A DNA stretch of 42,153 nucleotides, from the NCBI RefSeq assembly GCF_013114825.1, contig NZ_JAAVLX010000018.1:1-42153 (forward strand). Reading direction: 5' to 3'. Below, piece by piece: positions 34,972 to 42,153 of the stretch. Made by a program: the position numbers and the translations under genes. This stretch comes from Bradyrhizobium australiense (lineage in GTDB: Bacteria > Pseudomonadota > Alphaproteobacteria > Rhizobiales > Xanthobacteraceae). Below the pieces are notes generated by a model that saw only the letters and a program-made list of their open reading frames with translations, had not been told where the DNA came from and searched no databases. The first letter of the stretch is position 1; every line of letters starts with the position of its first letter.

Positions 34972-36160
34972 CTAGGGCTTCAGCGCGTCAACGATTGGCG
35001 CCGAGTAGGTCTTGCGCGCAACGAGCCGAGCTTGCGGTGATGCACCGCGCACGGTCGCCTCGATCGCGTGGAGTGAGGCGATTTGCTTGACCGCGGCCTC
35101 GGCGATCGGGGATTTCGTGTTGCGCATCAGCTTCACGAAGCGGCGCCGCAGATGGCTCCAGCAATGCACGAGCGTCCACGGCCTTTGCGGCCGCTCGATG
35201 CGCGTGAGCCGATCGTACCTCCTCATAGCCGTCGCACTGTACGAATCGTCCTTCAAGCCAAGCAGGAACTGCTGGGCAAACGCGCCCGCGGCCGGAGGCA
35301 TAGCGGAACAGCACGATTGGCGGACCGGCACCGCCATGTCCCCGGTCGTCGGAGGCAGTCGCGCAGAAGAAGCCCTTCTTCGTCCGTCCGCGCTCCGGAT
35401 CGAGCACCGGTGCATTGGTTTCGTCCATGAACAGACTATCGGTCACAGCCAGATGTTTGCGCATTTGTTCGGCGATCGGCTGGAGATGAAAGCAAAAGCC
35501 CGGCCCGCCAGCGTGGCCCGATCAAGTCGAACTCCCTGCCGGGCATAGATCTCAGCCTGTCGATAAAAAGGCAAGTGGCCGCCGAATTTCGACGCGATGA
35601 CCTCCGCGATCAAGGTCTCGGTAGGTAGGCCGCCAGGCGCCACATGCTCCGGCGCATGGAGCTGCACGATAGTCCTCGAAATAGTGGCGACAAGCATTCG
35701 CGGACGACGGGTCACCAGCACGCGCAATTGCGCGGGGATCACGTCGAGCCGCTCGATTTTCGCCATTTCGCCATAGCCACAGGGACAGCGCGTGCTCTCC
35801 GGTTCGAGGATCTGTTCCAGAGCAGGCAGCTGGCAGCGATTGCGATTAGGCGGCGAAGGCGTGCCGCTCGAGCGGCCCTGGATGCCCCTCGTCGCCTTTT
35901 CCCGGGCGGCATCCAGCACGCCTTGCGCGATCTCCACGTCCTCCAGCGGCAAATGGTATTGATCGGGACGGAGTTTTCGGATTTGGCGCCAAATTGCTGA
36001 CGCGCATGGCGTCGAGCACGTTGTCCAAACGGCGGCACGCCTCCTCAGAGGCGGCCAGGGCGGCCTGATACTCGGTTACAGCGGCCTGCGTCTGCGCCGG
36101 CTTCGCCTTCAGCTCCTGGTTTTCTTGCGCAAGTGACGCAGCGTCCATCAGCCATTTCAA
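34972..36160 (-). pseudogene. Second IS66-family TnpC, degenerate and truncated
   Basis: A different IS66 lineage from the one in bioD. MKWLMDAASLAQENQELKAKPAQTQAAVTEYQAALAASEEACRRLDNVLDAMR is the N-terminal coiled coil. In other frames QFGAKSE, then LPLEDVEIAQGVLDAAREKA, CPCGYGEMAKIERLDVIPAQLRVLVTRRPR, then LFMDETNAPVLDPERGRTKKGFFCA, and QFLLGLKDDSYSATAMRRYDRL follow. It breaks off near AIEATVRGASPQARLVARKTYSAPIVDALKP, so the last 150 residues including the catalytic Glu are missing. At least four frameshifts. Confidence 0.85.
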
Positions 36161-36199
36161 TCATGGCAACGGCGCTTCGGTCATCAAAAAAAGCTCCCC

Positions 36200-36570
36200 G
36201 AGTTACTCTGCCGCAGCTCTCATGCAAGGTGTGGACGGCGAACACCTTCCGGCCGAACCAAACTCCAATCCAGGCCTTCGGAACAAGGCGGCGAACTGCG
36301 CCGGCGACACCCGCATCACACTGTTCCCAATCTGCGGCCGCACGAACTTGGCTCTTTCCAGACGCTTGTGCACCAGCACCAGTCTCGTGCGGTTCCACAC
36401 AAGTACCTTGATACGGTCCGATCGTATCGCGCGAAACACGAACGCCGCGCCGCTGAACGGATCGAGCCCCAACATCTGCTGCACCGCCGCGGCAAGCCCA
36501 TATGGCCTTTCCGGAAGTCAACCGGCTGCGTCGCGATATAGACTTTCAGATCAGCGCCCGGCGTGACCAT
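36200..36570 (-). pseudogene. Second IS66 TnpB, frameshifted
   Basis: MVTPGADLKVYIATQPVDFRKGHMGL, then one base off LLQQMLGLDPFSGAAFVFRAIRSDRIKVLVWNRTRLVLVHKRLERAKFVRPQIGNSVMRVSPAQFAALF, the standard IS66 Orf2 pattern (DFRKG, VFR..R.D..K.L.W). A second shift precedes the usual end. It belongs with the flanking tnpA and tnpC relics. Confidence 0.83.
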
Positions 36571-36990
36571 CTCGATGCTCGCACCGCACGGATCACCGCG
36601 CACAGCTGCTCAAAGCCAGGTTCCGCCGGGATCAGAACATCGTCGATCACAATCTCAAGCCGGGCCGGTATCTGCTCCGGCGCTGCTTGCCAGGCCTGGC
36701 TGAAAGCCAGTATCGTAAGGCCCTTCCACCATAGCGTTGCGAACTCTGGCATCAGTCCTTCCGGCGACGACAGCTTTCCTTCCCGAAATCGCCTCCGCCA
36801 ATCATAGACCTGCCGGCGCGACGTGGCGTGCTTGCGAGCGACCTCCCCGCCACACTCTCTCCCGGAAGTAGCTCTCGGCCACAATCCGCGCCTTCTCCGC
36901 CGCGGTGCGCATCCGCCGCCCCGTCGGCCCTTCAACTATCTCACGATGGCTCAGACGGCCCGTCCTTGAGGCTCCTAATGAGACGTCCAT
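36546..36990 (-). pseudogene. Second IS66 TnpA, frameshifted
   Basis: MDVSLGASRTGRLSHREIVEGPTGRRMRTAAEKARIVAESYFRE, then one base off EVARKHATSRRQVYDWRRRFREGKLSSPEG. This is the helix-turn-helix protein of IS66 elements. The tail (RLEIVIDDVLIPAEPGFEQLCAVIRAVRAS) is recognisable. It overlaps the tnpB start as usual. A single shift near 36850 breaks it. Confidence 0.82.
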
Positions 36991-37041
36991 TTTGTCGTCT
37001 ATGGCCATGCGGACGGTGCCCTCCAAATCGGAGGTCTCTTC

Positions 37042-37470
37042 TCACGTCCAACTCAACCCCGCATCAAGGGCCTCAGATGAGCGCTTACCTTCCGTGTCGA
37101 GCGTCATCACTTTGGATCTGTTGCCAGCGCGATATCCTTCCACGGAAGCGGACGTGGCCCTGCTCACAGGTAAGGAGCCGGCTATGGCGATCGCAACGCG
37201 GTGGGTGTAGCGCCCGAGATAGGCCAGAACCTGCTCTGGCCCGCCGAAGGGACGCTTGGCGTAGCGACCCACTCGATCTTGCGGAGGGCGTTCAGATGGC
37301 GGGCGAATGCCGCTGGTTCGACGAGGTGCGCGAGGTGGCCGAAGAACTAGAGCTTGGTGCTATCGAACGCCGCCTGGAGGCGCTCCAGCAATAGACGACT
37401 ATACAATCGTGACAGGACGCGAACAAGAAGCCGGGGCGGCAATGAACCCAGCTTCCACTAGGGGAGATCC
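37042..37470 (-). pseudogene. IS91-family transposase fragment
   Basis: Traceable as RVLSRLYRRLLLERLQAAFD, FFGHLAHLVEPAAFARHLNALRKIEWVGRYAKRPFGGPEQVLAYLGRYTHRVAIA, with an internal loss before GYRAGNRSKVMTLD. It is related to, but clearly different in sequence from, the transposase at 1705-2878. Neither the zinc-binding start nor the HUH motif is left. Frames change several times. Confidence 0.83.
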
Positions 37471-37537
37471 CGCCGCCTGGCCAGTCCAATCGCGAGAGGC
37501 CGGATACATTTATGCAATCGGAGTCGTCATTAGGATG

Positions 37538-37681
37538 TTACGAGCCCTTGCCCGGACGGGGCGGATCATACATTTTTGAAAGGATCTCGCGAAGCGTTGA
37601 AAGGATCTCGCGAAGCGGCGCTGCATGGAGCATCTGCTCGGCCAGAAGCTTCTTCAGCTTCGCGTTCAACTCGGCCGACAT
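37538..37681 (-). pseudogene. IS3-family OrfA tail with a 7-residue duplication
   Basis: MSAELNAKLKKLLAEQMLHAAPLREILSTLREILSKMYDPP: the leucine-zipper end of an IS3-type OrfA (relatives have NAKLKKLLAEQMLD-x-AALREILSKK). The LREILS phrase is doubled by a 21-bp tandem repeat. No OrfB follows. Confidence 0.72.
37576..37617. repeat. 21-bp tandem repeat inside the IS3 OrfA fragment
   Basis: Two perfect copies (37576-37596 and 37597-37617) of a unit beginning TTGAAAGGATCTCGCG. The length is a multiple of three, so the frame is kept. Confidence 0.93.
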
Positions 37682-37740
37682 AAGCACCTTTTTTTGTCAA
37701 TTTTTGGTGTTCGCGAATTGACTGAGTTCGCTAACAGGCT

Positions 37741-37795
37741 CACTGCAGTGAGGCATCGCCTAGGCGATGCTCCGAAAGTCTGGTCCGGCGGACCA
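37741..37795. repeat. Cluster of three perfect palindromes
   Basis: CACTGCAGTG at 37741-37750, GCATCGCCTAGGCGATGC at 37753-37770 and TGGTCCG-G-CGGACCA at 37781-37795, all perfect dyads within 55 bases. A TTCGCGAA palindrome lies near 37729 as well. There is no gene over them. They lie between the IS3 fragment and the SDR relic. Confidence 0.85.
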
Positions 37796-37865
37796 CATCC
37801 GAGAGAGCGATCCGCTGCTGGATTTCATTGTCCATTTTGATCTGCAAGAATACGCATCTAACCGC

Positions 37866-38600
37866 TCAGACGAGTTGACGCGACAGCGAGGCTTGGCGAC
37901 ATCGGGCTGAACTGGAGGTCTGTAAAATCCTAACGGGCAGGTCGCTCGGCCCTAGTCCGCCCCTCAGTCGCCGGTTGATGAGCGGCACCTTCAACGATCG
38001 CATCGCGTACCTCCCCGCCCCCTTGTGTACCAAGGCGGATCGATATTGCCCGGGCAAAGCCGTGTTGACGCGGATGGCGGGCGCGAGGCTTGGGTCAGCG
38101 ATAAAGTCATGGATTAAGTGCGCCGTTGCTCGCGCGATATAGGCTACGGATGAACCGCCCACCGCTGACGAGCGACCGAGGAGACGTTGACCACCGCTGC
38201 GTCCCCAGATGCCTTTGCGCTCGCTTCCAACAAGGGGGCGCAGCGCGGATCATCTGATACGGCCCGATGGTGTTGACCGCTTAAATGCGCTGAAAATCCT
38301 CAGCCGAGAACCCGTCGAAATTGTGGTTCGGCAATGCTTGCTTGGTGATGCCGGTATTGTTGATCAGCACGTCGAGCTTTCGCCAGGACGCCGCGGCGGC
38401 AACGATCTTTCTGCAATCCTCGTCCACGACACGTCGCCTGCACCACGACGACCTCGGTGGCCCCCTGGTTTGTGGCAATCTTCCGGGGTCGCGTCGGCTT
38501 CCTTCCAGGTTAATCACGAGGCGAGCGGCATCCTTCGCAAGCAGGTCCGCGCTTACCCGGCGCTGAACTCATCACGATCGCCCACGAAAGCTCCGACATC
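37866..38600 (-). pseudogene. Short-chain dehydrogenase/reductase relic
   Basis: An SDR-family oxidoreductase in several frames: DCRKIVAAAASWRKLDVLINNTGITKQALPNHNFDGFSAEDFQRI with the NNAG-type phrase reading NNTG, then AVNTIGPYQMIRAALRPLLEASAKASGDAAVVNVSSVA with the catalytic Ser strand, then GGSSVAYIARATAHL, where the Tyr is kept but the Lys expected four residues later is replaced by Ala. APAIRVNTALPGQYRS follows. The N-terminal TGxxxGIG loop is not readable. It lies 188 bases downstream of, and in line with, the CoA-transferase gene, so both may once have been read from the RpoN promoter. Confidence 0.85.
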
Positions 38601-38787
38601 GTCCTCCCTTCTCATCTCGCAATCAGCCCGCTGCTGCCGGCGCAACAGATTAGCCATCTTGCGAAGAAATCGCGCGGGATCAGCTATCTGTCGGGTTCCA
38701 AAGGCCTTCCTTCACACCCACATAGCCACAGAACCGGAGTATTGACCGTAACGAGACTTACGCCATCCGGGCTATAGCGTCGATTGG

Positions 38788-41250
38788 TCAGGCCGAGGAC
38801 ATCTTCTTTATCTTTGCGAGCTCTCCCTCGGAGAGCATCGCCGTACCGATGATACCCTCCTTCGCCAATTCTGCGATCTCGGCGTCAGAAAGGCCGAGAA
38901 GCCCTGATAGGATCTCCCCGTTGTGCTGTCCGAGCGTCGGCGCCGCCGTGCGGATCGCATAGGGGCCTGCACCTTCGCGAATCGGCATCGAGGGCTGTGG
39001 ATGCAAGCCGACGAAAGGGCGCTCGATTTGCTGCAGGAATGCGCGCGACCGGAGATGCCTATCTTTCAGCAAGTCAGTTGGCAGGCGAGCTACTCCGGCA
39101 GCAATCTTTGCGGCTTGCAACTCCGACATGGCCTCGTCTGCGTCGCGGGTGAGAGTCCAGGCTGCGATGTCTGCTTCAATGACATCCTCAACCAACCGGC
39201 GAGCTTCCGCAGATTTCAGCGATGTGTCAGTGGCCCAGTCTGGTCGGCCAATAAGGATCGCAAGCCTCTGCCACATGTCCGCGTCGGTCGCTGCTACCAT
39301 GATCCAGTTGTCCTCACCCGCACACCGGAAGCAGCCGTGCGGCACGAACTGCGGATGTCGATCGCCGTATCTTGTCGGCGGCATACCGCCGATTGAGTGG
39401 ATGGTGATCCACGGGGCCGCGAACGGGATCATGCATTCGATCTGTGCAAGATCAATGAATTGTCCCTGCCCGGTGGTGCGGGCATGAATCAGGGCGACCA
39501 GAACTGCAGCGCAGCCGTTCAACCCACCGACGGCGTCCCCAAAAGCGATGTGGCTCATGACGGGTGGTCCGCCGGGGTTTCCGATCACGCTCGGCAACCC
39601 AGAGCCCTGCTCAAGAGTCGAGCCGTAGGCCCGGCAATCGCGATAGCGGCTATCCGCACCAAAGGCTGACATGGACATCATGACAAGCCGAGGATTGAGC
39701 GTTCCGAGCACGTCGTAACCAAGCCCGAGCTTCGGCAGCACATCGACCGAATAATTGTCGACGACAATATCGGCCCCGGCCAACAGCCGTTTGGCAAGAG
39801 CGAGGCCTCGCGCCCGCTTCAGATCGAGTGTGATGCCGCGCTTGTTGCGATTCATGGTGCAGAAGCGCATCGTCTTTTCATACATCAGGCCATCGACGTA
39901 AGCAGATCGCCGGTCAACGCCGCGCCACCAGTCCGGATATTGGATGGCTTCGATCTTGATAACGTCCGCGCCGAGATCAGCCAGTGTGCGCGTACACAAC
40001 GGACCCGCCCAGCCCATCGAGAAGTCAATCACTCGAATTCCCTGAAGCGGCTCCCGGTTGGCATCGAGGCAGCCCGACGACGCCGACGCAGTGCCAGTCA
40101 GGTGTGTTCGGGTATTCGCGAACGCCTGCTGCTCGCCGGGAGCCGGAACCCTTCCGCCCCGGCGCGGCGGCGTCAATGTCAGCCGCTGCACCGAGCCAGC
40201 CGTCAGGCCCTCTTCTTCGCCAAGCAGGACGGGCACGATTGCACCGCGTTCCTTCTTCTCCGCGTCCTGCAGCAGATCGGGCATTTCGGGCACCGGGATG
40301 ATCGGGATCTTCCGTTTCAGCCCCTCTGCAAACCACTCCCGCGCTGTACGTGCCTTCAGCCTCGGCATAAACTGTCGTTCGATCTGTTCCATGTCTGGCG
40401 GAGGATTTTCGGGGAGGACCAGAACCAGATTGTCACGCAGTTCCGAAAGGTCAAGCATATCGCAGAAGGCGCGCCATTGTGTTGGCGTGCCTATCGTGAC
40501 GCCGAGCCAACCTTTTTTGGTTTCGTAAATTCCGGTCGGACCACTACCGGGCCAGAACCGGTTAATGCCAATCCGGCGCATCACGTTGCCAGCCGCAAAC
40601 GCCTCGAACATGTGATACTCGCTGAGAGCGAGATTTGCCTCGAAAATACTGAGCGACCACGACCGCCCTGCCCCACCCTGCACTTGTGCAAGCGCCGAAG
40701 AAGCCGCGGCGATGAAGCCCCACAGACCAGCGACGATCCCCGTCTGGAAATCCGGCGCGTGCAAGGGCGGCCCCTCCACAGGTCCGACCAACTTGATGAG
40801 GCCGGCGAGTGCGCGGACCGTCGAGTCGGTTGCGGCGAATTCCGCATACGGCCCTTCGCGGCCGAACATGCTCGCTTCAAGGTAGATCAACTTGGGGCGC
40901 CGCTTGCGGATTTCGGCGATATCAATCAATGGGCAATCCGCAGACTCGACATCGCGGCCATCCACCAGAATGTCGCAATCCTCGATCAGCGTCCTCAGCT
41001 GCGTGATCGCGTTGGGGTCCTTGTCATCGATGATGATGCTAGACTTGTTATAATTCAAGAACGCGAAGAACGCACTCTGGCCGCTAGGCGCAAGTGGCGC
41101 GCTGCGTCGAAGTGGATCTCCTGCTGGCGGTTCGACCTTCTGAACATCGGCGCCGAAATCTGCAAACAGCCGGGCGCAGTAGCTGGTTGCGGCCGAGCTG
41201 CCGATCTCGACGATCCGCAGATGCGATAACACGCCCATCGAGTTCTCCAT
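38788..41250 (-). CDS. Tandem CaiB/BaiF (family III) CoA-transferase, 820 residues
   Basis: Intact double-length family III CoA-transferase. The first half (about 1-400) runs HLRIVEIGSSAATSYCARLFADFGADVQKVEPPAGDPLRR, then DFQTGIVAGLWGFIAAASSALAQVQGGAGRSWSLSIFEAN. The second half (about 415-800) runs GIRVIDFSMGWAGPLCTRTLADLGADVIKIEAIQYPDWWRG, NRNKRGITLDLKRARGLALAKRLLAGADIVVDNYSVDVLPKLGLGYDVL, then AFGDAVGGLNGCAAVLVALIHARTTGQGQFIDLAQIE, with the Asp expected to carry the acyl intermediate. Single-unit members are about 400 residues, so this is a fusion of two copies. Such enzymes move CoA between carboxylic acids. The acceptor is unknown. GGAG precedes ATG 41250 by five bases, and a second ATG at 41238 is possible. 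A perfect RpoN promoter sequence lies 211-226 bases upstream. Confidence 0.93.
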   Translation of the reverse strand: MENSMGVLSHLRIVEIGSSAATSYCARLFADFGADVQKVEPPAGDPLRRSAPLAPSGQSAFFAFLNYNKSSIIIDDKDPNAITQLRTLIEDCDILVDGRDVESADCPLIDIAEIRKRRPKLIYLEASMFGREGPYAEFAATDSTVRALAGLIKLVGPVEGPPLHAPDFQTGIVAGLWGFIAAASSALAQVQGGAGRSWSLSIFEANLALSEYHMFEAFAAGNVMRRIGINRFWPGSGPTGIYETKKGWLGVTIGTPTQWRAFCDMLDLSELRDNLVLVLPENPPPDMEQIERQFMPRLKARTAREWFAEGLKRKIPIIPVPEMPDLLQDAEKKERGAIVPVLLGEEEGLTAGSVQRLTLTPPRRGGRVPAPGEQQAFANTRTHLTGTASASSGCLDANREPLQGIRVIDFSMGWAGPLCTRTLADLGADVIKIEAIQYPDWWRGVDRRSAYVDGLMYEKTMRFCTMNRNKRGITLDLKRARGLALAKRLLAGADIVVDNYSVDVLPKLGLGYDVLGTLNPRLVMMSMSAFGADSRYRDCRAYGSTLEQGSGLPSVIGNPGGPPVMSHIAFGDAVGGLNGCAAVLVALIHARTTGQGQFIDLAQIECMIPFAAPWITIHSIGGMPPTRYGDRHPQFVPHGCFRCAGEDNWIMVAATDADMWQRLAILIGRPDWATDTSLKSAEARRLVEDVIEADIAAWTLTRDADEAMSELQAAKIAAGVARLPTDLLKDRHLRSRAFLQQIERPFVGLHPQPSMPIREGAGPYAIRTAAPTLGQHNGEILSGLLGLSDAEIAELAKEGIIGTAMLSEGELAKIKKMSSA

Positions 41251-41460
41251 TTCTCCGACTATCCTGTCACCGGGAGATCATGGGCGACGTGATACAAGCC
41301 TGTAACGACCACGAGCGCGGCGCTTTTACTTGAGATGGATACACGCGCACGAATTGCAAGCACCGCTTCCTACCAGGACCGTTGCACCACCTTTGTCTAT
41401 TCCTATCCAACACTGCGCGTGGATGCGCGCGCAGCTGTTGACAGCTCTTCACCAGAGGTT

Positions 41461-41476
41461 AGCAAGTACCGTGCCA
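41461..41476 (-). promoter_or_regulatory. Sigma-54 (RpoN) -24/-12 promoter of the CoA-transferase gene
   Basis: On the minus strand: TGGCAC-GGTAC-TTGCT, a perfect match to the TGGCAC-N5-TTGCW consensus with the required GG and GC 10 bases apart. The start of transcription would be near 41449, giving a leader of about 200 bases before ATG 41250. No clear TGT-N10-ACA NifA site was found in the 230 bases upstream, so the activator is open. Confidence 0.78.
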
Positions 41477-42011
41477 GCGCACTCAAGCTCTGCGGGAGGC
41501 AGGCTTTTGAGAAATCCAGCTCGCTACTTTGCCGCGCTGGAGCAGTGCGTAGCCGCCCCCCAGATTATGCTGAGACAAATGCACGCTCGCCCCGACAAAT
41601 CTTAGCCTTAGAATTGCCGTCGCCTGCACGGCGCCTTTGCAAGCCAGCAGCGGCGATCTCCACCATAGCCTATCATTCACAGGTGTGCGCGCGTAGCACT
41701 GGCCGGTGTCGAGAAAGGACGGCGCGCCCTCTCCAACAGATGATGTCCGGTTGATTACGGCGATGTCGGAACTCCAACAACCCGCAGCATTATTCCAAGA
41801 GCAGGCTGCTAGCTACACGTGTTTTCTCTCGTCAGGCAAGCCGCGCACGGATCCCAGAGCGGCACGCGAATTGCTGAGATGAGGACTGCCGCTGCCAAGC
41901 CGCCGGCAGCCCTGTCGCCAAGGGTTCCCGATGAGACCCGCTCGATTGATCCTAGTTAATGCGCTGACGCTGTTTACGCTCCGAAATCCAAAGGCGGTGA
42001 ACATCATGAGA
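41477..42011. other. Upstream region of the CoA-transferase promoter, no gene recognised
   Basis: Would hold the enhancer sites of the RpoN promoter. The open frames on both strands (for example 41335-41754) show no family likeness, and the longer plus-strand one runs antisense through the promoter. Confidence 0.5.
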
Positions 42012-42153
42012 TGAAACTTAGGGCGGTACAGATCATCGAACGGATTGGGGCGCGGTTGATGAGTCCGGATGAGGTGCGCAGTTCGCGCTCAAAGTTCATG
42101 TGTGAGAGGTCAACGGTCATGTCTCAAGATTCAAAGCTCATGTTTGAGGGGCT
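42012..42153 (+). CDS. Partial open frame at the window edge, possibly from an IS21-type element
   Basis: From ATG 42012 a frame of at least 47 codons runs off the window: MKLRAVQIIERIGARLMSPDEV, then SRSKFMCERSTVMSQDSKLMFEG across three 21-bp repeats. I do not recognise the protein. The repeats dominate its second half, so the frame may be incidental to a mobile-element end. Confidence 0.3.
42089..42151. repeat. Three 21-bp direct repeats
   Basis: Units start at 42089, 42110 and 42131: TCAAAGTTCATGTGTGAG, TCAACGGTCATGTCTCAA and TCAAAGCTCATGTTTGAG, each followed by three further bases. The first and third agree at 16 of 18 positions. Multiple short direct repeats of this kind are known from the ends of IS21-family elements. 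The array may continue beyond the window. Confidence 0.7.

Noticed and set aside
35965..35985. TGGCGCCAAATTGCT, RpoN-like
   Set aside because: Spacing is one base short and it lies within a dead IS66 gene.
40084..40098. TGGCACTGCGTCGGC on the minus strand
   Set aside because: Lies inside the CoA-transferase coding region and the -12 element lacks TTGC.
39940..41229. 429-codon plus-strand open frame opposite the CoA-transferase
   Set aside because: Arg- and Pro-rich antisense shadow of the intact minus-strand gene.
1..42153. CRISPR arrays, tRNA or rRNA genes, nod boxes, nif genes
   Set aside because: None was recognised on either strand. The short tandem repeats found have only two or three units and no spacers.

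Overview
The window looks like a rearranged rhizobial symbiosis-island or megaplasmid segment (Bradyrhizobium/Mesorhizobium type). The evidence is the moderate GC content, the alphaproteobacterial gene families, the dense layers of insertion-sequence debris (IS630, IS5, IS91 plus integrase, IS66 twice, IS110 twice, IS3 fragments, a probable IS21 edge) and the many genes broken by frameshifts. No nod, nif or tRNA gene was seen, so the symbiosis-island label is an inference from gene content. Seven metabolic or regulatory genes and one complete IS66 element keep long intact frames amid this decay, which argues against sequencing error as the general cause of the breaks.

Layout. 1-3900 is a nest of mobile elements: an IS630 copy inserted in an IS5 relic, then an IS91-type transposase with a partner tyrosine recombinase, apparently bounded by 19-bp inverted repeats. 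4.2-8.5 kb holds relics of a chemotaxis receptor and a TauD-like dioxygenase plus unreadable DNA. 8.5-9.7 kb is an intact M24 ectoine-hydrolase-like enzyme. 9.8-18.6 kb is a ruined vitamin block: bioA, bioF, panD and bioB remnants, a Dabb protein, pabB-pabA (folate), a SnoaL-like protein, and bioD split by a complete IS66 element with a perfect 8-bp target duplication. 18.7-28.3 kb, all on the minus strand, is a catabolic block: glutamate dehydrogenase relic, intact M20 amidohydrolase, intact Asp/Glu racemase-family protein, then relics of a second M20 amidohydrolase, an FAD-linked oxidase, a D-2-hydroxyacid dehydrogenase, a PotA-like ABC ATPase and its Tat-type binding protein. 28.8-29.7 kb has IS66/IS110 debris abutting the start of a lost MFS transporter gene.

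30.0-33.6 kb carries an intact Lrp/AsnC regulator divergent from an aldehyde dehydrogenase/class III aminotransferase operon, a layout typical of GABA, polyamine or diaminobutyrate breakdown. 34.3-37.8 kb is another IS graveyard containing a cluster of perfect palindromes. 37.9-41.5 kb has an SDR relic and an intact 820-residue tandem CaiB/BaiF CoA-transferase, preceded at 41461-41476 by a perfect RpoN (sigma-54) promoter sequence. The right edge starts a new element with three 21-bp repeats.

Taken together, vitamin biosynthesis (biotin, pantothenate, folate) has been lost here. A small set of amino-acid-derivative catabolic genes (M24, M20, racemase, Lrp-ALDH-aminotransferase, RpoN-linked CoA-transferase) has been kept.
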